Origin: Xanthostigma xanthostigma | Taxonomy: Eukaryota; Arthropoda; Insecta; Raphidioptera; Raphidiidae | DNA: 64,000 nt | Reading direction: 5' to 3' | Assembly (NCBI GenBank): GCA_963575645.1 | Contig: OY754464.1 | Coordinates: forward strand, 78,404,948 to 78,468,947 | In this document: piece after piece, positions 44,901 to 54,961 of the stretch | How positions within the stretch are numbered: position 1 is the stretch's first letter | Layout: every line of letters begins with the position of its first letter | Notes under the pieces: model-generated | Seen by the model: the letters and a program-made list of their open reading frames with translations, nothing else | Told to the model about the DNA's origin: nothing | The model's database searches: none | Translations under genes and position numbers: made by a program

Positions 44901-46129
44901 TGCGGCAACCGATTGAAATGCGGCGGCAATGGAGGCGCACCACCTGCATCGTTAGCCGAGATCACACTCAAAGGCTGGGGCGGACTAGACTACTATGATA
45001 TCTCACTAGTCGACGGATTCAACGTACCAATTTCGGTCAGTATATAAAACCTATAGATCTTTCCAATGTAACAAAAATATACTTAAACTTACTATAATTC
45101 TGTAAAATATATTTAGTTTGCTTCTTGAATTTTCGAAATTAAAAAAACTAACAAATGAACAAATAGGTTTATTAATTAAACTATCGAATGTATTGCTAAT
45201 ATTGCAATATTTAGTTAAGTCATTTCAACTGATAATATTTGTCGGACGGACAAATTTTGAGATACATCTTGCAACATTTTTCATTGATGTTCCGCTCCAA
45301 TTGGTCGTATACCAGGCCTGGGCAAATGGCGGCCCGCGAAGCATTTTTGAAAATTTTAGAAAAATAGTAGCGGAAATAGAATGTGAGGAACTTTTTTTTT
45401 TTGCTCTCCAAATACGGAAATAGAATGTGAGGACCTTTTCTTTTTTTTTTGCTCTCCGAATTTTTTCTGCAAATTTTTGGCCCGCGAAGAAATTTTCGTC
45501 AGCCATCCGGCCCGCGGTCAAATTTTTATCACCTATGTGGCCCGCCGATCAAAAGATTTGCCCGCCCCTGCTCTATAGCCTTCCTCGATAAATGAGCTAT
45601 CCAACAAAATTTTTTTTTCAATTTGAACCAGTAGTTCCTGAGATTAGTGCATTCAAACAAACAAACAAACTCTTCAGCTTTATATATTAGTATAGATTTA
45701 ATTATGCCGACTTAAATTACACGCGTTAGAACAGTATGTCCACGACCGAAGGGGTTGAAAGTGTAATTAATTGATTGTTATTATAATGTGCAGATGGAGC
45801 CGTTTGGAGGACAAGGCGACGGCTCCCAGTACAGTTGTAAGAAGGCGCAATGCAGAGCCAACATCAACGGAGAATGTCCTAATGAGTTGAAGCTAAATGC
45901 GAACGGCAAAGTCGTCGGCTGTAAGAGCGCGTGCCTCGCGTTCAACACTGACCAATATTGTTGCCGCGGCAACCATAATAGACCAGAAACCTGCAAGTCG
46001 ACCGACTGGCCTCACGACTATCCCAAGTTCTTCAAGGACAGATGCCCGGATGCCTACAGCTACGCCTACGATGATCACAAGAGCACCTTCACTTGCAAAG
46101 CACCGGCTTATCGTATCACGTTCGGATAA
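41916..46129 (+). CDS. Secreted thaumatin-like protein 1 (three exons)
   Basis: Exons 41916-42083, 44811-45035 and 45794-46129 join in phase 0 to 242 codons plus stop. Donors are GTAAGC and GTCAGT; acceptors are TTTTCCCACAG and ATAATGTGCAG. Residues 1-18 are a signal peptide (cut before REF). The mature protein is a PR-5/thaumatin fold: GRFWARTGC (67-75), CDTGDC (82-87), AEITL (105-109), [12 protein letters not shown] (118-129), [18 protein letters not shown] (215-232). The acidic-cleft set R68, E106, D119, D124 and D224 is complete. In plant relatives it underlies beta-1,3-glucan binding or cleavage and antifungal action. Fourteen cysteines remain in the mature protein. The usual first (NNC, here NDM at 25-27) and last (ITFC, here ITFG) cysteines are both absent, so one disulfide is lost as a pair. 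The start is the first ATG after the TATA box. The likely role is defence against fungi or digestion of glucan, secreted outside the cell. Confidence 0.93.
42117..43217. mobile_element. hAT MITE in intron 1 of gene 1, interrupted
   Basis: TAGTGATGTGCC and CATCACTA ends are flanked by CTCTAAAC and CTCTTTAC, a slightly decayed 8-bp duplication. The copy at 55163-55673 sits at the same site in gene 2, so it inserted before the gene duplication. It is split by a retroposon at about 42390-42970. Confidence 0.75.
42390..42970 (-). mobile_element. RTE-like retroposon fragment in unit 1 only
   Basis: It reads from CTAGCCGCTACCCGCGGCTA to CATTCGCATTTATAATATTA, ends typical of short retroposons with RTE-type 3' sequence. 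An internal ~130-bp segment (TAAAAAGTATCCTATGTTAC to CATTCGCATTTATAATATT) occurs twice (about 42522-42650 and 42840-42966). It is missing from unit 2. The orientation is a guess. Confidence 0.6.
43655..44131. mobile_element. Fold-back element, CCGACTTCAAAA family, intron 1 of gene 1
   Basis: Same layout as 6537-7051: fold-back arms around a GGAGTCGGTG turn, then the conserved tail ending GAAGTCGGTT. The same insertion occurs in gene 2 (57160-57632). Confidence 0.7.
44270..44570 (-). repeat. Dispersed CGCATGCGCC repeat in intron 1 of gene 1
   Basis: Reverse-complement copy of the family at 26280-26510, including the CCACAAGTGGGGAATGG end. It is shared with gene 2 at 57775-58010, where about 60 bases have been deleted near 57905. 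Confidence 0.7.
45200..45697 (-). mobile_element. Truncated Helitron with nested hAT MITE, intron 2 of gene 1
   Basis: The right end (CAGCTTTATATATTAGTATAGA) is the reverse complement of the Helitron 5' end. The 3' half with the tRNA module is missing. A hAT MITE (45313-45570; CAGGCCTGGG...CCCGCCCCTG) is inserted in it. The same pair lies in gene 2, where the MITE (58847-59088) keeps an exact CTCTATAG duplication. Confidence 0.65.
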
Positions 46130-46263
46130 GCTCACACCTTCACCAATCGCATTGATGTTCGAATAAGTTGCACTCGGCGAGGAAAAGATCCGTCCCAAAT
46201 ATTATCACGAATAGTAATGTAATTGTTTCTTTTTTTGCACTGAGTAGGTTAGGAAGCTGTTAT

Positions 46264-46269
46264 AATAAA
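46264..46269 (+). terminator. Polyadenylation signal of gene 1
   Basis: AATAAA 135 bases after the stop codon, followed by an A/T-rich tract. The same signal is present after gene 2. Confidence 0.6.
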
Positions 46270-46356
46270 AATTTTAAAAAAATATATGTATTTTTTCAAT
46301 TACAAAGCTTGTTCCAAGCAGCGAGAGAACGGTAACAGAACCGTCACTGTCTTGCG

Positions 46357-46678
46357 CAGTGGCGGATTAAGACTTCTTGATGCCCTAAGCATTTCCTGCT
46401 TTCGGGCCCCCATCTCTATGTTCCGTTTATAAAAAAATTCAAATTGATAGAAAAAAGTTAAAAAGCATAGATTTTTAGGAAAAAAATTTAATTTTACAAT
46501 CAATGCTGTCTGCATTGAAAATTTGGCTGTCTATAAAATCGAACCTTAGGCATTTTTATACAATTAATAGAAAAAAAGTTTCCAAACTTTAAAATTAAAA
46601 AAATGAACCCTATAGAAATATTGTTATTTTCGTTTTCATTTTCAAAAATAAATTATTATTAATTTTTAACTTTTATAA
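46357..46678 (+). mobile_element. hAT element, right end cut by duplication border
   Basis: It starts CAGTGGCGGATTAAGAC after GTCTTGCG (46349-46356). Its sequence follows the complete element at 60524-61012 until 46678, where homology stops. The right inverted repeat is missing. Confidence 0.75.
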
Positions 46679-47281
46679 ATAGCGATATCTGTTAGAAATT
46701 AAAACCCCTCAGATTAACTAGAACCCTAAATTTCATAAATACAGCTCAAACGGTTATCGAGATATTAACGTCTAAAAATCGACATTTTTATCACTGACTC
46801 ACTGACATATAGATCAAAAACCTAACCCACTTCCAGATGACCTAGAAAGTTAAAATTTGACGTCCAGCTAGGTAATTGTGTATATATAAACGAACCAGTG
46901 GGAGTATATGCCCAAGTAATTCAAGAATTACAAGGCGCGAAATTTTACATCATATACCGCGGTGTTATGTTTGGAAATCGGTGTATATATTTAACAACAC
47001 TTGGAGCTTAATAATATAACTTAATTTACTTAATCTCAGAAAAAAATAACAGTTGAAAATATTGAAACACAGAAAGGAAAAAATAATTTTAATAATTTCA
47101 TGGTTCTCTATGTAATATGTTATTACGTCATGCAAAAATTAAACAAAGAATGTTTGTCAACTACCTAACTAAAATCTTCAGAACAAAAGAACAACAGATT
47201 TTTTTATTTTCAAAATATTTATGAAATTATGAGTTAAGAAAAAAAAACATAACTTTCTTGTAAAAACAGATAGAAAAAAAA
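46679..47281. other. Non-coding between unit 1 and the array
   Basis: It holds repeat pieces of general type (CTCACTGACATATAGATC, CCGCGGTGTTATGTTTGG). No gene is supported. Confidence 0.35.
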
Positions 47282-49350
47282 ACCGTTATGAAAAGTACCC
47301 AATTATTATATAAAAACAACTTTATAGCATATATGCGCCGACTTTCGCTCAAAGATTTTTTTCAAAACTTTATTTAAAATAGAATAATAAAACATTATAA
47401 AAAGTACACCATTATTATATAAACACAACGATGGCATGAATCTCTTTTGCGCATGCGCCGATTTTTCCCAAAAAAATTAACAAAACTCTTGTACAAATAG
47501 ATCGAATAATAAACCGTCATGAAAAGTATACCATTGTTATATACAAACAACTTTATAACTTATACATTTTCTGCGCATGCGCCGACTTTCCCTCAAAAAA
47601 CATTTTACAAAACTTCCTTGTGAAGTAGAATAATAAAACATTATAAAAAGTACACCCTTATTATATAAAAAACAACTATGGCATGTATCTCTTTTGCGCA
47701 TGCGCCGATTTTTCCCAAAAATTACACAAAACTCTTGTAAAAACAGATCGAATAATAAACCGTTTTGAAAAGTATACCATTGTTATATACAAACAACTTT
47801 ATAACTTACACCTCTTCTGCGCATGCGCCGACTTTCCCTCAAAAAGACATTTTCCAAACTTTCTTGTAAAGTAGAATAATAAAACATTATAAAAAGTGCA
47901 CCATTATTATATAAAAAAACAACTATGGCATGTACTTCTTTTGCGCATGCGCCGATTTTCCCTCAAAAAACATTTTACAAAACTTATTTGTCAAGTAGAA
48001 TAAACCATTATTAAAAGTACACCACTATTATATAAAAAAAAAAACAGCGACGGCATATATCTCTTTTGCGCATGCGCCAATTTTCTCTAAAAAAAATTTA
48101 CAAAGCTTACAAAAATAGATAGTATAATAAGCCGTTATGAAATATACACCATTATTATATGAAAACAACTTTATAGCATATACCTCTTCTGCGCATGCGC
48201 CGACTTTCCCTCAAAAAAATTTTACAAAACTTTTTTGTTAAGTAGAATAATAAAACATTATAAAAATACACCATTATTATATAAAAAACAACTAAGGCAT
48301 GAATCTCTTTTGCGCATGCTCCGATTTTTTCCAAAAAAATATACAAAACTCTTGTAAAAATAGATCGAATAATAAACCGGTATGAAAAGTATACCATTGT
48401 TATATACAAACAACTTTATAACTTATACCTCTTCTGCGCATGCGCCGACTTTCCCTAAAAAAAATTGGTTGTCTGTAAAGTCGGTTTACGGACGATAGTT
48501 TTACGTGATAACGTATTCCGTAATACATAACCTAAATTTATATAATAATTATAATAATTCGAATCTATGATATTGCATCTTTCGCTTCAAATTTAGGTTA
48601 ATTTTATTTATTAAAATTACTCACCATATAATATAATTGTTTTTTTTAACTTTCTTTCTTTCGTATTTATTTTAAGTCTCAAAGATTAGCTGTCATAATA
48701 TTTTGAAAACAATTGTTTTACTGTTTATATAAAATTCCAAAACCTACTTACAATATTTAAGTATTTTCATACGTCAAAAAATCGATTTTTATAATGATAA
48801 AATTTGTATGAAAACGATTTTTTCGAGAGATGAGACCTAGCTAAAACGACTTTTTGCCCCCCAAAATCCCTTTTCAGTAAATTTCATCCAAATCGTTAGG
48901 GCCGTTTTCGAGAAAAGCACGCACAGGGTCAGGCGGAACGTTACGAACGTTACACTTTTTCGTGCATGCAGCCGGTGTTTTATCAATTTATAAGATTGGT
49001 GATTCATCAATTTATAAGACGTTATCACGTCAAAAACATTTTACGAAGCTTTCTTGTAAAATAGAATAAAAAAACATTATTAAAAGTACACCACTATTAT
49101 ATAAAAAAAACAACAACGGCGGCACAGATCTCTTTTGCGCATGCGCCAATTTTCTCCAAAAAAATTTACAAAACTCGTAAAAATAGTATAATAAACCTGT
49201 ATGAAAAATATACCATTATTATATAAAAAAACAACCTTATAGCATATAATATATATCTTCTACACATGCGCTAAGTATCCCCAAAAACAATAGGGCACTT
49301 CATATTTGCATATCAAACATCCTCCCAAAATTTAGTTTCAATCCGCTCAT
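47282..49350 (+). repeat. 123-bp tandem array with 246-bp dimeric order
   Basis: The GCGCATGCGCCG core recurs at about 47449, 47573, 47696, 47819, 47941, 48067, 48190, 48311 and 48434, then again at 49134 after an insertion. Alternating units differ: CTTTATAGC/CTTCTGCGC...GACTTTCCC against CTATGGCATG/CTTTTGCGC...GATTTTTCC. The array ends in the GGGCACTTCATATTTGC sequence that follows a single such unit in dispersed copies, so it is an expanded terminus of that family. Confidence 0.85.
48468..49031 (+). mobile_element. TTGGTTGTCTGTAAAGTCGG element, copy 3
   Basis: It interrupts the 123-bp array in a poly-A stretch. Nearly identical, in opposite orientation, to 50463-51035, with a 1.4-kb spacer between them. 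Confidence 0.75.
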
Positions 49351-50295
49351 CCGTGGTGTCGGAATGGTAAAAAATATCAAAAATGACGTTTGCATCTGTC
49401 AAAGTATTATGTTCTAATAATTAGTTATTCAAATTGTTAACTCAGAAGGCGTTGCATTTCACAAATATTTCAATATAAAAAAACTGATTGGATTGGATTC
49501 TGTTGTACGAAATTTATGTAAAATTTTCTCCTCTTTCGTTTAAGACAGGTTTCGAGCCGATCCGATTTAAAATGAGCGAGCTATAAGCAAAAAACTTCGT
49601 TTTTCCTAAATTTCTCCCCTCTGGGGCCAAAATTCAAAAATCGGGCGACGTTAGGATCTAAGTTACCCGGAGACTAATCGAACAACAAAAGTTTTTTAAA
49701 ATCGGTTAAGGCGTTTGGGCTGTACGCGTGACACAAAAAAGTGGGACGTACAGATTCACAGACGTACAGACAAAGCGAGTACATATAGGCGCTTTAGCTT
49801 ACGCTATTCGCGCCTAAAAAATCAGAAAACAGCGAATTTTTAAGATTTGAAATATTTTCCAAGCAATCGATTTTTATTAACACCTAGCGCCTTTTATCAA
49901 AAGAAAGCACTATTGGCTGTGAGAATGAGTTGGGAGGGGATACAAAACAGTTTTGCAGCGCCCGTAGTGAGCGAGTCGAGAAATAAAGTGAAAAAAAGTT
50001 TCGTTGCTAAACACTGCTGACATTTATTATTATTCAATTTAATAATAAATAATCAATAGGTAAATTAATAAAAATGAGAAGTGCAACTTGTTGTTACTTG
50101 TAAAAATAAATCGTATAACAGTGACTGTGCGTTTTATTTTCCAACATCTAATTCAAACAGACATTTTTGAAGGTACTATTATACCTATTCCGAGTCAGAA
50201 AGTGATAAAAACTAAAGGTGTAATACGCCGCAAAAAGAAATTACAAATGAAGCTGTTGGACCTAATTTTGAGTTTTGTGAAAATAAAAGTGATCT
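49351..50295. other. Repeat-derived, non-coding
   Basis: 49540-49820 has blocks typical of dispersed insect repeats (GAGCCGATCCGATTTAAAAT, AGCGAGTACATATAGGCGC). 50090-50290 is probably the decayed upstream part of the transposase gene below, but I cannot align it to a domain. Confidence 0.4.
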
Positions 50296-51410
50296 TAAAA
50301 ACTGTTTTTTAGAGGGTACGAGTCTATAAAAGATGATGAACAATTATCAGACTTGGCAGGTATAACTAGAGAAAATTTTGATATTTTATTAGAATTTATG
50401 AAACCTACGTCAGATAAGAGTAAAATCAATCAGAGAAAAATTAGCTACTTATTTTTTGACGTGATAACGTCTTATAAATTGATGAATCACCAATCTTATA
50501 AATTGATAAAACACCGGCTGCATGCACGAAAAAGTGTAACGTTCCTAACGTTCTTAACGTTCCGCCTGACCCTGTGCGTGCTTTTCTCGAAAACGGCCCT
50601 AACGATTTGGATGAAATTTACTGAAAAGGGATTTTGGGGGGCAAAAAATCGTTTTAGCTAGGTCTCATCTCTCGAAAAAATCGTTTTCATACAAATTTTA
50701 TCATTATAAAAATCAATTTTTTGACGTATGAAAATACTTAAATATTGTAAGTAGGTTTTGGAATTTTATATAAACAGTGAAACAATTGTTTTCAAAATAT
50801 TATGACAGTTAATCTTTGAGACTTAAAATAAATACGAAAGAAAGAAAGTTAAAAAAAAACAATTATATTATAGGTGGTGAGTAATTTTAATAAATAAAAT
50901 TAACCTAAATTTGAAGCGAAAGATGCAATATCATAGATTCGAATTATTATAATTATTATATAAATTTAGGTTATGTATTACGGAATACGTTATCACGTAA
51001 AACTATCGTCCGTAAACCGACTTTACAGACAACCAATTTTTTTTAATTAAATTAAAGATTGGATTAACTTTTCTACCATAAGTGTTCTGTTCTCAATACA
51101 TAGAAATTCAGTGTCAAACATTTTTCAATCCACTTTGCAAGAAGTTTGTGCCGCAACAGCAAATTTTGTATTTTGGCCAGATAAAGACACTGTTCAAGGA
51201 TGCATGCCAGAGTGTTTTCATCCACTGTACAGTAGTACAAGAGTCATTATTGACTGTACTGAATTTAGGATGGAAGTGCCTGCCAGTATTTGAAAACAGA
51301 GTATTTTGTTTCTCGCATTACAAGAAAACTTTCACAGCAAAATTGCTTGTAGGAATTACTCCCTCCGGATTTATTAGTTCTTTTTATTTTCAAATATTTT
51401 CAATATGACA
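50296..51410 (+). pseudogene. DDE_Tnp_4-type transposase, interrupted and frameshifted
   Basis: The left part (50311-50460) encodes GYESIKDDEQLSDLAGITRE, then NFDILLEFMKP, the usual lead-in of THAP/DDE_Tnp_4 transposases. The element at 50463-51035 splits the gene. The right part (from 51036) resumes with LIKLKIGLTF and SVSNIFQSTL (helix-turn-helix), then FVFWPDKDTVQGCMPECF, RVIIDCTEFRMEVPASI and, after a frameshift near 51288, HYKKTFTAKLLVGITPSGFI. The IIDCTE and VGITP-G segments hold the first catalytic Asp and the following strand of the DDE fold. Later catalytic residues are not visible, as the frame ends near 51408. It is dead through insertion, frameshift and truncation. Confidence 0.75.
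50463..51035 (-). mobile_element. TTGGTTGTCTGTAAAGTCGG element, copy 4, inside transposase
   Basis: Reverse orientation; begins GACGTGATAACGTCTTATAA and ends CGACTTTACAGACAACCAA in a T-run. Together with copy 3 it makes a large inverted repeat. Confidence 0.75.
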
Positions 51411-51773
51411 AATATTTAAAAATCTTAATTTGTACATATTCTTCTGAGTGCAACATTATAATGATATTTATATAACTTGAATTTAATAAATAAACTTTTG
51501 TTTACATTTGATTCTGTCACTTTATTTACAACCCTAAAGCAAGAGATGTCGCGTCGATCAATTCTCACAGCGAATAGGTACAGGAAAAAAGATTAATTTT
51601 ACAAATCACTTGTGAATGATAAATAATAATAATTTCTTTACAAAAAATAATGATATCCCATCAAACACATAAATGTGAAAAAGTCGAGCCAGTTCAATAT
51701 TCAATACAAAAAGAATTGAGATCTAACAGGGTGCCAAGTTTTCACACATATAAACATAAAGTTTAGGTATAAA

Positions 51774-52394
51774 TCTATATACTAATGTATAAAGCTGAAG
51801 AGTTTATTTGTTTGTTTGTTTGAACGCGCTAATCTCAGGAACTACTGGTTTAAATTGAAAAAAAATTTTTTTTTGGATAGCCCATTTATCGAGGAAGGCT
51901 ATAGGCTATATAATATCACGCTACGACCATTAGGAGCGGAGCATTAATGAAAAATGTTGCAAAATGTATCTAAAAAATAAGCTTCTATTCAGGTGAAATG
52001 CACTAACTAAATATACTCATATTAGCGTTTTGAGTAAACAACTCCGGATAGCGCAATCGGTAGAGCATGCGACTGTCAATATCAGGGTCGTGGGTTCGAA
52101 CCCCAAGTTGGGCGAATATATTTTAATTTTTTTTTTATTTTGTACATTGCTTTCTTCTAAGGCTTACATTTAAATTTATTTTAATTTTATTTAATTAATT
52201 AAAAAAAAAAATTATTAGTTAAAAAAGTATAAATATTGCTTTTTATCGACAAAAACTTTTGAACGGTGATTCCGATCATCATGAAATTTGGACACAATAT
52301 TCATCTCGGTAAACTAAGATGAATGTGTGTACTCATGTTCCTCCCTTCCCCATTAGTTCTTTTACACCCGGGTGAAACCGGACGGGACCGCTAG
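51774..52394 (+). mobile_element. Non-autonomous Helitron, tRNA module with GUC anticodon
   Basis: 5' TCTATATACTAATGTATAAA, 3' GGTGAAACCGGACGGGACCG then CTAG, between A and T. Full-length and close in sequence to the copies at 9518 and 59212. Its tRNA-like module is at 52042-52113. Confidence 0.78.
52042..52113 (+). pseudogene. tRNA-like module with anticodon-loop change
   Basis: Same frame as the tRNA-Lys-like modules: CTCCGGATAGC start, GCAATCGGTAGAGC D-arm, GGGTTCGAACCCC T-arm and TTGGGC end. The anticodon loop reads CTGTCAA, so the triplet is GUC, the aspartate anticodon, instead of CUU. The copy at 59462-59533 has the same loop. The anticodon stem is broken. Confidence 0.65.
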
Positions 52395-53394
52395 TCATAA
52401 TATAAAGCACAAAAACTTGCCAACCCTTTTAGATCTCAATTCTTTTTGTATTGAATATTGAACTTGGCTTTCTTTTTCACATTTATGTTTCTGATGATAA
52501 ATAGATTTACTTAGGGCTTCGGATCAGTTTAACAATAAATAATTTGGACATTCGGCTACAACCCTTGTAGTATCCAGATTAAACGTGAAAACTGAAAGTC
52601 TATTATAGAAGAATATCCCAGATCGCTGCACACGATGCTTGTTTTGAAGCTGAACGTTTATTGTCTCTGAACAGAACACACACTGTAACGCCGTGTTTGC
52701 GGGCGTTTGTCCATGTTGTCCACGTGACAAGATACTGTTCTCAGATTGGTTCTTGCTCAAAACACGAAGGCAAACAAAAAACGAAAAATAGACCTAGTTC
52801 TAATTATTTTGAAATCCATGCACGCGATCCCGCAGTGACGTTATTTTAATCTTTACAGTCAGCGCGCCAGCTAACACAAGTCCCAGCAGTGATTCCTGCG
52901 GCAAAACCGGCCTCGGCCTTCATATTATGCACCTCCATAAGCGGATAACAAATATTTGCACTTACGTATATGACTCCCAAAAATGAAAGAAAAAAATATT
53001 TATCAAGAAGTATTTAAAGAATATAATATATAAAACACTTGTTAAAACGAAGACCAAAAATATATATATGAAAAAGTAATGGTTCAAGCGGTATTTCCTT
53101 ACCGAATAATAGAAAAACCAATAGTAAGATGCAAATAATTGTTAATTTTCCTGCTGTTCATACAATGTGAACGACATTTAATAATAAAAACATGTTGATA
53201 AATAATATTATATCAAGTATTAGTTTAATAGTTACCTTTATCTATATATAGTTAAATTTTACAAAAAGAACGTTTTTAATTTCACCTACACGTACAAATT
53301 TTTTTAACATCCCGCTATAAAAAAAATCAAAAACAAAACAACTTTTAAAAATTTTTAGAAATTTGTTTTTTTTTGGAATATTTTCTATACTACT

Positions 53395-53790
53395 AAACCG
53401 ATTAGTTCCAAAATCTAATCAGCTCTTTTTCTTAAAAAACTGCGTCTATCGACGCAAACCGCATCAAAATCGTTTCATTTGTTCACGAGATATCGTGAAA
53501 GAAAATTTAGGAACAGTGTTGTTCTAAAATTACTCGTAAAATTCTTATCAGATCGATTTTTTTGTAATAAATTACTTTCTTAGGTTAAAAAAAACTGCGT
53601 CGATCGCCGCAAACCGCATCAAAATCGGTTCATTTGTTCACGAGATATCGTGAACGAAAAGTACGTAAAAAAGTGTTTTTTTTTTTGAGCTCGAAAAACT
53701 AAAAATTAGCTTCTAGCTATATTTTATATATTTTTGAGCGTTTTGAACTCGAAAATAGCGGGAAATTTCAGGGATGGCCTGCAGGGCCAA
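53395..53790 (-). repeat. Repeat family with ~155-bp period, short copy
   Basis: Reverse-complement units of the TTCACGATATCTCGTGAACA block, two copies. The plus-strand array at 61860-62560 has four. The block contains a GATATCTCGTGA palindrome-like core. Non-coding. Confidence 0.65.
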
Positions 53791-54883
53791 ACATATATTC
53801 AAATTTTTTTTATTCGAAAATTAAAATAACAAAAATCTGTGTAATAACAAAACACAAAGGCTTTTAAATTAATATAACGTCGAGGTTTCGATGTTTAATT
53901 ATGCCCTAATAATAGTTTATGTATTGGTTAAAGTACGATAACTCGATGTGCAAAATATCCACTGGAAACACACAATTATTATTTTATATAACATACTAGC
54001 GGCCCGTCCCGATTTTACCCGGGCCTCTTTTGACCCCATTAGGGGTTGAATTAAAAAAAACGCTGAAACAGGGGTTTGTTTATTTTTCATGAATTGAATG
54101 TCTCTCATTTTAACGATTTTTGACATATAGTCACTTTATCAGAGACCTTTACATCCCCTTTTGATTCCATTAGAGGTTGAATTTAAAAAACGGCCGAAAC
54201 AGGGGTTTGTTTATTTTTAATAAAGAGTGCGTATGTTGAATTGAATGTCTCCTATTTTAACGATTTTTGAAATAGGGCTATTTTATCAGAAACCTTTACA
54301 CCCCATTTTGACCCCATTAGAAGTTGAATTTAAAAAAATGCCGAAACAAGGGTTTGTTTATTTTTAAAAGTGCGTATGTTGAATTCAATGTCTCTCATTT
54401 TAACGATTTTTGAAATATGGCCACTTTATCAGAAACCTTTACACCCCCATTTCACCCCCTTAAGAATGCGAATTTCAAAAAATTCCTTCTTAGCGGGTAC
54501 TTGCGTCATAAAAGGTACCTACTGTCTAAATTTCAAGTTTAAGAAGGCGTGACGTCATTTGGCGTTTCAGTTAACATGGCCGATTGCGATATACCTATTA
54601 TATTTTTATTTTATTAGAAATCTTATTAATCTCAATGTTTATATTAACACTGGATCATTTTTTAGAATCCTTTCAACATATATTTTTCTCTAAAACCATT
54701 TATTTTTTATTCTTTTATACTGTCTATTGAAGAGATTATTTTCGTCACAATTAAAAGATGTCTTTTTATTTCTATCCACTAGAATTAGATACTTTTTAAA
54801 CTTGTTTTGATAAGATTTAAAATATACATTTTGATTAAAACTGGACTGTACACAGGCATATGCAGTGCAAACACATATTTTGG

Positions 54884-54898
54884 TATATATATATATAG
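54884..54898 (+). promoter_or_regulatory. TATA box of thaumatin-like gene 2
   Basis: TATATATATATATAG, one TA longer than in gene 1, about 65-75 bases before the start codon. Sequence around it is otherwise the same as in unit 1 back to about 54540. Confidence 0.65.
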
Positions 54899-54961
54899 CA
54901 GACCTCAACACAAGAAAAAGCATCAATTCACCAGTAAAACAAGCGCTACAGCTACATTAAG

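Larger units (their letters stand above)
39946..46678 (+). repeat. Segmental duplication, unit 1 (thaumatin-like gene 1)
   Basis: Collinear and mostly near-identical with 52712-60844. The left border is at the CATGT[C/T]-TCCACGTGACAAG block. The right border lies within a hAT element at 46678. Unit-specific insertions: fold-back 40972-41510 and retroposon 42390-42970. Unit 2 has others, which explains its extra ~1.4 kb. Confidence 0.85.
51680..52470. mobile_element. Inverted-repeat element hosting a Helitron
   Basis: The arm CAATATTCAATACAAAAAG...TTGAGATCTAA (51690-51730) is matched in reverse complement at 52430-52465. Nearly the whole spacer is the Helitron at 51774-52394. Confidence 0.65.

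Noticed and set aside
44716-44949. Open frame opposite thaumatin exon 2 (also 58215-58448)
   Set aside because: Antisense shadow; the sense strand has splice sites in phase and family motifs.
45893-46198. Open frames opposite thaumatin exon 3 (also 59995-60300)
   Set aside because: They are antisense shadows of a conserved, GC-richer exon and add no motif.
50088-50312. Separate small gene upstream of the transposase
   Set aside because: It is basic, repeat-like sequence next to the decayed transposase start; no independent motif.
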